DNA from: Phycisphaerales bacterium AB-hyl4
GTDB lineage: Bacteria > Planctomycetota > Phycisphaerae > Phycisphaerales > Phycisphaeraceae
Assembly (NCBI GenBank): GCA_041821185.1
Contig: JBGUBD010000006.1
Span: 186,001 to 250,000 of the forward strand
Direction: 5' to 3'
Length of the DNA stretch: 64,000 nt
The number at the start of each line of letters is the position of its first letter. Within the stretch, counting starts at the first letter, position 1. Both the position numbers and the translations under genes were made by a program. The notes under the pieces are model-generated. The model had not been told where the DNA came from. It was given only the letters and a program-made list of their open reading frames with translations, and ran no database searches. Below, in pieces: positions 59,901 to 64,000 of this stretch.

Positions 59901-59952
59901 GGTGCAGAGCCGCTTCCACCAATGCGACCAGAATACGGTTCCACATGTGATG

Positions 59953-61209
59953 TTACAGGACAAGAGCAGCATGGAGGCCATCATGCTCGAACGCGCTTGC
60001 CATCCGGTCGATCTGACGGGTGGGGACAGTGAGACGAATCGCCTCTTGACGCCATGTGGAGACGGCGTTGCCGACCTGCCTGGCAATGTCGCGCGCCTGC
60101 GAATGGTCCAGATCAAAATAGGAAGCTACATCGAAGGCGCGATCGAGGGACGCTGTGGTGTCATCCAGATCGATGGCCGTGGACAGGACACGCGGCTTAA
60201 TATCGACCGGCGTCGGATTCATGTCGTAGGCCGGAGCAAGTCGCCAGCCATCAGCCCCCTCATACAGAAAGCCGTGGTTGCGCAGATGGTCGTCGGTGTT
60301 CGAGATCATCACGCTGAAAACAATCCGTCGCCAGAGCATGGCCATGTCCGCATGCGGCGCTGCCCCGTACTGACGGAGTGCATCGACAAATTCAAGGTAA
60401 CTGCGTGTCTCGTTGTCATTGGCTTCGAGCATGCTCATCGCCGAGAGAAAGGGAATGCGTTGGCCGTCCTGCCGATCAAAGCGGCGCAACAGTAGGACGG
60501 GTTTGTTGCCGACCTGCTCCAGACGCCATTGCGGAACGGTGATGCCGGCCTTCTCTGCAAGGCTCAGTGCGACAGCCTCCCAGCGCACAGCGTCGAAGTC
60601 GTCGTCACGGTGGGGAAACTTGACAATGGCAAGCTGACCATCTTTGTCCCTGACAGAGGCCTTGGGTCTGGCGCCACCGAGCGAGGAGCCGGGGGCAAGC
60701 AACAGCCGAAGATCTTCATCGCTGTCTGAATCATCGGCAACGTGATCGGCTGCTGAGAGGAGGCGCGGCAATTCAACGAGCGGCGGGATGGACGTGGTTT
60801 CGCTGGGCGCCAGAAACGGCCCGTCGGGCTGCAGGGCAAAACGCAGGGCCCCCTGACGCGCCTCGTCGTTGACCATCAGCAGGTAGTCGATTTCTCGGAG
60901 TGTGCGGGGTGTTTCACCCGCGCGGTCGGCCCGCCGACGCTCGGCGCGGCGCATCAAAACGCGGCCCCAGCGATCGGGGGCTGAGTCGCCGATCGCACCA
61001 AACATGGGTTTATCCGCCGGCGTGTGGAACGGCCCCGGCCCAAGCTGCAGCGCAGGTTCAAGGGCAAAGCGGTCTGTTCGGCGAAGCCAATCATCGTCAT
61101 ACTCGAAGCTGGCGCTGTTGCGGCCCTTGCGCATCCGCGACCATAGACGGCCTGCCAAGACCGGCTGGCCCTGAATATCAACGTAAACGAGCGCCTCGGC
61201 ATCCATCAT
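59953..61209 (-). CDS. hipA: HipA-type serine/threonine kinase toxin
   Basis: The 418-residue protein has the HipA N-terminal domain (ALVYVDIQGQPVLAGRLWSR; SFEYDDDWLRRTDRFALEPA; MFGAIGDSAPDRWGRVLMRR). The kinase core follows: LLLAPGSSLGGARPKASVRD (ATP loop), KDGQLAIVKFPHRDDDFDAV (Lys), PVLLLRRFDRQDGQRIPFLS, SVMISNTDDHLRNHGFLYEG (catalytic loop) and WRLAPAYDMNPTPVDIKPRV (metal Asp). HipA kinases phosphorylate translation factors such as glutamyl-tRNA synthetase and slow growth; HipB neutralises them. The gene overlaps hipB by ATGA. All key residues appear present, so it may be active. A truncated paralogue lies at 53.9 kb. Confidence 0.92.
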   Translation of the reverse strand: MMDAEALVYVDIQGQPVLAGRLWSRMRKGRNSASFEYDDDWLRRTDRFALEPALQLGPGPFHTPADKPMFGAIGDSAPDRWGRVLMRRAERRRADRAGETPRTLREIDYLLMVNDEARQGALRFALQPDGPFLAPSETTSIPPLVELPRLLSAADHVADDSDSDEDLRLLLAPGSSLGGARPKASVRDKDGQLAIVKFPHRDDDFDAVRWEAVALSLAEKAGITVPQWRLEQVGNKPVLLLRRFDRQDGQRIPFLSAMSMLEANDNETRSYLEFVDALRQYGAAPHADMAMLWRRIVFSVMISNTDDHLRNHGFLYEGADGWRLAPAYDMNPTPVDIKPRVLSTAIDLDDTTASLDRAFDVASYFDLDHSQARDIARQVGNAVSTWRQEAIRLTVPTRQIDRMASAFEHDGLHAALVL

Positions 61210-61565
61210 TCGATCCCCTTGCTGTCTGAGGACGAACGCTTGGATTTCTTCCGATGGCGAATCCGTTGGGGCAGGTTTTCTTCTTCAAGTTCCAAGCCAA
61301 CGGCATCCGACCGGACGTCGGCGACCTCGGCAAGGCGCTCGGTCAGACCGAGCACAAACAACACGGTGGCGTAGGTGCCGAAGGAGACGGACGGGTCGCC
61401 TCGCTCCACTTTGTGGAGCGTGGTGCGACTGATCGAGGCGCGTTCGGCCATAATGGCTGTCGAGATGCGGCGTCGGCGTCGCGCATCACGAATGTCCTGC
61501 CCGAGCTTCCGCATCGCGCGGCGGACGGGTAGCGGCAGCGTTTCAGTTGGACGATGCTGGATCAT
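61206..61565 (-). CDS. hipB: HipB-type XRE antitoxin
   Basis: The 119-residue product has an XRE HTH: VRRAMRKLGQDIRDARRRRR, then ISTAIMAERASISRTTLHKV and ERGDPSVSFGTYATVLFVLG. A basic C-terminal tail (RIRHRKKSKRSSSDSKG) follows. It precedes and overlaps hipA, the usual order. It should bind operators in the AT-rich stretch just upstream and repress the pair. Confidence 0.9.
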   Translation of the reverse strand: MIQHRPTETLPLPVRRAMRKLGQDIRDARRRRRISTAIMAERASISRTTLHKVERGDPSVSFGTYATVLFVLGLTERLAEVADVRSDAVGLELEEENLPQRIRHRKKSKRSSSDSKGIE

Positions 61566-61657
61566 TTCTGACGTCCATTTTTATATACGAAACACGATAT
61601 AGCGTACAGTAAAATGAACGGTAAATCAAGGGCATCGTGCCAGTCGTCACACCGGCT
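61566..61657 (-). promoter_or_regulatory. AT-rich hipBA promoter region
   Basis: The stretch holds TATATA/TATAAA about 20-25 bp before the ATG (-10-like) and the near-palindrome ACGCTATATCGT. No perfect operator was identified by eye. Confidence 0.4.
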
Positions 61658-61915
61658 TCACAGCGGTAGATAACTGGAGGACGATCCCCCCGGGCGGGCG
61701 TGGAGGTAGCGCCCCGTCGTCGCCACTGAGGCATGCCCCAGTGTCTGCTGCACCAGGTGGATGGGTGCCTGACGGTCGAGTGCATGGCTGGCATGCGCGT
61801 GACGCAGCCAGTGGGCGCTCACTCCTTGAGGGATACCCGTCCGTTCCGCCGCCCTTCGGACAATCCGCGTCGCCTGGCTGGCGCTGAGTCCCCTGCGGGG
61901 CCTGTCAGAGGCAAC
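61658..61915 (-). pseudogene. tyrosine recombinase (phage-type integrase), C-terminal fragment
   Basis: The minus-strand frame reads PRRGLSASQATRIVRRAAER, SAHWLRHAHASHALDRQAPI, HLVQQTLGHASVATTGRYLH and ARPGGSSSSYLPL, then a stop at 61658. This carries the catalytic HxLRHxHASH, LGHASVATTGRYLH and nucleophile Tyr box of tyrosine recombinases. An in-frame TAG lies at the 5' edge and no upstream part exists. It is probably the remains of the integrase of a former element at this island edge. Confidence 0.9.
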
Positions 61916-62129
61916 CGCGAGCTAAAGGCAACTGCACGTGATGAAGACTGACGATTACACGACAATCTGCATCTTCGACGCGAGGCCGTGTGGGATGGAA
62001 GCCGGCGGCCAACCGTGGTACCGAGCGCACGTGAACTCCCGAACAGGCTGGCCCGGCTGGGCAAGTGTGCTTGGTAGCACGACGCCCAATATCCGATCGT
62101 GCCGGGACAGTAGTGGGAGCGGCGTTACC

Positions 62130-62400
62130 GGCAACACGGTCCGTCGTGGCAAGCGGAAACGGGCCGATTATCTTCTCCGCTACACCCGCGATTTTCCCTT
62201 GGCCGTCGTCGAGGCTCAGCCCGACTACAAGACGGCCGGCGCCGGACTGGGACAGGCCAAAGGCGTATGCCGAAGTTCTGGGCCTGAAGTACGCCTACGC
62301 CACAAACGGCCGGGGCATCGTCGAGTTTGACTTCACCTTGAGCACCGAACGCAACTTCGACGGCTTTCCGACGCCGGCGGATCTATGGCATCTGTGCCCG
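62130..62400 (+). pseudogene. hsdR: type I restriction enzyme HsdR, N-terminal fragment with frameshift
   Basis: One frame gives GKRKRADYLLRYTRDFPLAV and VEAQPDYKTAGAGLGQAK. After a shift near 62260 a second frame gives KAYAEVLGLKYAYATNGRGI, VEFDFTLSTERNFDGFPTPA and DLWHL. Joined, this is the HsdR N-terminal nuclease region (PF04313: ADYLLRY...AVVEAK..YKTA..GL.QAK.YAE.LGLKFAYATNG). The helicase part and hsdM/hsdS are absent. It abuts the right copy of the 784-bp repeat within ~140 bp. Confidence 0.85.
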
Positions 62401-62538
62401 GCATCAACCATTCGGCCGGGACGGGGTGGAGGGCTCTGAACCCGCACCTGTCGCCCACGCCGATCGGCACCCGCTACACTTCGAACTCGTCCGGCATCGG
62501 AATCTGCGTAAACGAGATTCGCGTCGGTGCCGTCTGCT
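62401..62538. other. short stretch before the right repeat
   Basis: No feature recognised; similarity to the left repeat starts at 62539. Confidence 0.4.
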
Positions 62539-63322
62539 GGCCATACGCGCCGCACGGTCGGTATGGGAAAACTTAGCGTCTACAACCAGGTGAAGAACCG
62601 ACGGGCATCAGACGAAAAAGTTTCCGTCGTCTTCGACAAAGCCAATTGGCCGCCACTGGCGCAGACCAACCTGAGCCCGGTTATTGACGTCGAGCACCAC
62701 AGCATGATTCTCATGCAACTGGACAACGGCGTACAGGCCAGCTATCAGCAATGTCACTATACGCCCGACAGCCATCGCAACTACACGATCATCGGCACCG
62801 AAGGTCGAATCGAAAATCAGGGTGACTACTCCACTGACAGTCATCAAGCCGAGGTCCACCTGTGGACCAACCGGGGTGACCAGCATGAAACGATCCGCAT
62901 TCCATCCACGCCCGGCACACACGGCGGTGCGGACCCAGAGGTCGTGGCAGACTTTCTGCGGTTTTTGAAAACGGGCCATACTCACGGGGCGAGTCCGCTG
63001 GATGCTCGGATGAGCGTTGCGACCGGCGTGATGGCCACGCAATCATTGCGGGCGGGAAGTCAGCCCTATGATGTACCTGCCGTTGCTCATCGTGGAAACG
63101 CGCATTGAATCTGAATTCTTCCACACGAACAGCAACGGCTTGATCTCATCACGGCGACGCGTTGCTCGCGCCGGCTACCAGCTCGGCGAAGTGCTCGCGG
63201 ATGCGGTCCAGGATGCGCTCGGCCGCCTGGCCGTCGCCGTAGGGATTGACCGCCTCGGCCATCGCGTCATAGCTCGCGCGATCCGTCAGCAGTTCGCTTG
63301 CCGCTTCGACGATCCGCGCCCG
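62539..63322. repeat. 784-bp direct repeat, right copy
   Basis: Matches 11999-12782 with a constant offset of 50540 bases and 16 mismatches. The left boundary is abrupt (inside the oxidoreductase gene). The right copy continues into a wecB that extends beyond the repeat. Confidence 0.93.
62541..63108 (+). pseudogene. headless copy of the Gfo/Idh/MocA oxidoreductase gene
   Basis: The frame matches the C-terminal ~188 residues of the 11.4-12.6 kb gene (GMGKLSVYNQV; SMILMQLDNGVQASYQQCHY; SQPYDVPAVAHRGNAH). The NAD-binding half is absent. Six of the 16 repeat mismatches change residues that I could list (for example Asn to Lys, Asp to His, Glu to Lys), in line with loss of constraint. Confidence 0.93.
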
Positions 63323-64000
63323 ATCCGCGCCGACCAGTTGCACCGTTCCCGCCTCCACGCCCTCTGGGCGCTCGGTCGTGTCGCGCATCACCAGCACCGG
63401 CTTGCCAAGCCCTGGGGCTTCTTCCTGCACGCCGCCGGAGTCGGTCAGCACCAGACGACATCGACTCATCAGCGCGACGAACGTGCGGTAGTCGCGTGGC
63501 GTGATGAGTTTGATGTTCCGGCGATCGCCTAGCCGAGCCTGCACCGGCGCCTGCACCTGCGGGTTCAGATGCACGGGGTAGATGAAGCGGTGGTCCGGGA
63601 AGCGGTCTGCCAGATCGGCCAGCGCATCGCAGATCTGCTCGAAACCTTGGCCGAAGTTTTCGCGGCGGTGGCCGGTGACCAGCACGTAGGGCACCTGATC
63701 CCAGTCCCGGCCGACTTCCTCGGCGAGGGCCTGGTCGATCTTTGCCTTGATTTGCGGGTCTTGCTGACGTTGCACTTCCATTTGCAGGGCGTCGATCACC
63801 GTGTTGCCGGTGACGCGGATCTGCTTATCTGCGACGCCTTCCTTCAGCAGGTTCGCCCGGCCAAACTCCGTCGGGGGGAAGTGCAGCGTGACCAGCGGGC
63901 TGGCCAGCCGACGGTTGACCTCCTCGGGAAACGGCGACCAGATGTTGCCTGTGCGCAGGCCTGCCTCAACATGCCCGATCGGGATGCGCCGGTAGAAGCA
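63149..64000 (-). CDS. wecB: UDP-N-acetylglucosamine 2-epimerase (non-hydrolysing), cut by window edge
   Basis: The minus-strand frame is open from base 64000 to the stop at 63149 (284 residues, N-terminus outside). It contains GHVEAGLRTGNIWSPFPEEV followed by NRRLAS, LHFPPTEFGRANLLKEGV, VTGNTVIDALQ, YVLVTGHRRENFGQGFEQIC, IYPVHLNPQVQAPVQ, LTDSGGVQEEAPGLGKPVLV and MRDTTERPEGVEAGTVQLVG. These are the classic WecB active-site segments. It interconverts UDP-GlcNAc and UDP-ManNAc, which the cluster's UDP-sugar dehydrogenase could oxidise to UDP-ManNAcA. It converges on the oxidoreductase fragment. Confidence 0.95.
   Translation of the reverse strand, partial: CFYRRIPIGHVEAGLRTGNIWSPFPEEVNRRLASPLVTLHFPPTEFGRANLLKEGVADKQIRVTGNTVIDALQMEVQRQQDPQIKAKIDQALAEEVGRDWDQVPYVLVTGHRRENFGQGFEQICDALADLADRFPDHRFIYPVHLNPQVQAPVQARLGDRRNIKLITPRDYRTFVALMSRCRLVLTDSGGVQEEAPGLGKPVLVMRDTTERPEGVEAGTVQLVGADRARIVEAASELLTDRASYDAMAEAVNPYGDGQAAERILDRIREHFAELVAGASNASP

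Noticed and set aside
11999..63322. Tandem amplification of a 50.5-kb unit as explanation for the 784-bp repeats
   Set aside because: Sequence after the right repeat (wecB) does not match sequence after the left repeat, so the window is not the start of a second unit.
1..64000. CRISPR array, rRNA or tRNA genes
   Set aside because: No regularly spaced repeats and no rRNA or tRNA signatures were found on either strand.

Overview
Organism. The window looks like chromosomal or metagenome-assembled DNA of a planctomycete, probably of the Phycisphaerae type. The signs are a PEP-CTERM (exosortase) protein, two type IV pilin-like proteins of the DUF1559 style (one with the [16 protein letters not shown] tail), a large heparinase II/III-like lyase, LacI and GntR sugar regulators, Gfo/Idh oxidoreductase genes and a sigma-like HTH protein of a kind I associate with planctomycete accessory DNA. 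No rRNA, tRNA or CRISPR array was found. The taxonomy is inferred from gene content only.

Layout. (1) 1-12.6 kb is a carbohydrate-sensing and polysaccharide-breakdown region on the + strand: a cut-off GntR/FCD regulator (- strand), decayed transposase pieces, a PEP-CTERM protein, a LacI regulator, a GntR regulator fused to a sugar-binding-protein domain, a DUF1559 pseudopilin, a 1181-aa heparinase-like protein, a calcineurin-phosphatase/PHP fusion and a Gfo/Idh/MocA oxidoreductase. (2) 12.0-12.8 kb and 62.5-63.3 kb are a 784-bp direct repeat (about 98% identical). The left copy has an intact oxidoreductase gene but only the tail of wecB. The right copy has a headless oxidoreductase gene but a wecB that continues out of the window. 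This is the footprint expected when a circle carrying an internal fragment integrates by one crossover, so 12.8-62.5 kb behaves like a ~50-kb island. (3) 12.8-20 kb, left end of the island: HigBA toxin-antitoxin, IS110 pieces, an in-frame IS110/IS3 chimera, a SufR-type regulator beheaded by an IS end, LemA and an M48 protease, and a complete IS5-like element with CTAG target duplication. (4) 20-43.5 kb is a surface-polysaccharide cluster: a PglD/ATP-grasp fusion, HAD phosphatase, LegC-type aminotransferase, LegB-type dehydratase, initiating sugar transferase, UDP-sugar dehydrogenase, GT4, ATP-grasp, flippase, deacetylase, GNAT, O-antigen ligase, and a tight dprE1-dprE2-GT87-methyltransferase operon that predicts a polyprenyl-phospho-arabinose donor. 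(5) 43.5-62.5 kb is an accessory zone: IS200, IS630 and IS110 pieces, MNT and PIN toxin-antitoxin parts, a run of unrecognised genes (45.3-50.2 kb), a nucleotidyltransferase/TIM-barrel pair, a minus-strand module of a sigma-like regulator with small membrane proteins, HipBA, and remnants of a tyrosine recombinase and hsdR. (6) 63.1-64 kb: wecB, running out of the window.

How it fits together. Regions 1, 4 and 6 concern making, exporting, modifying and cleaving polysaccharide. The rest is mobile or conflict-type DNA with many broken genes. The best candidates for undescribed biology are the nucleotidyltransferase/TIM-barrel pair, the sigma-like/DUF4230 module with its RBS-covering hairpin, the 45-50 kb gene run, and the GntR/solute-binding fusion with a possible ATC start.
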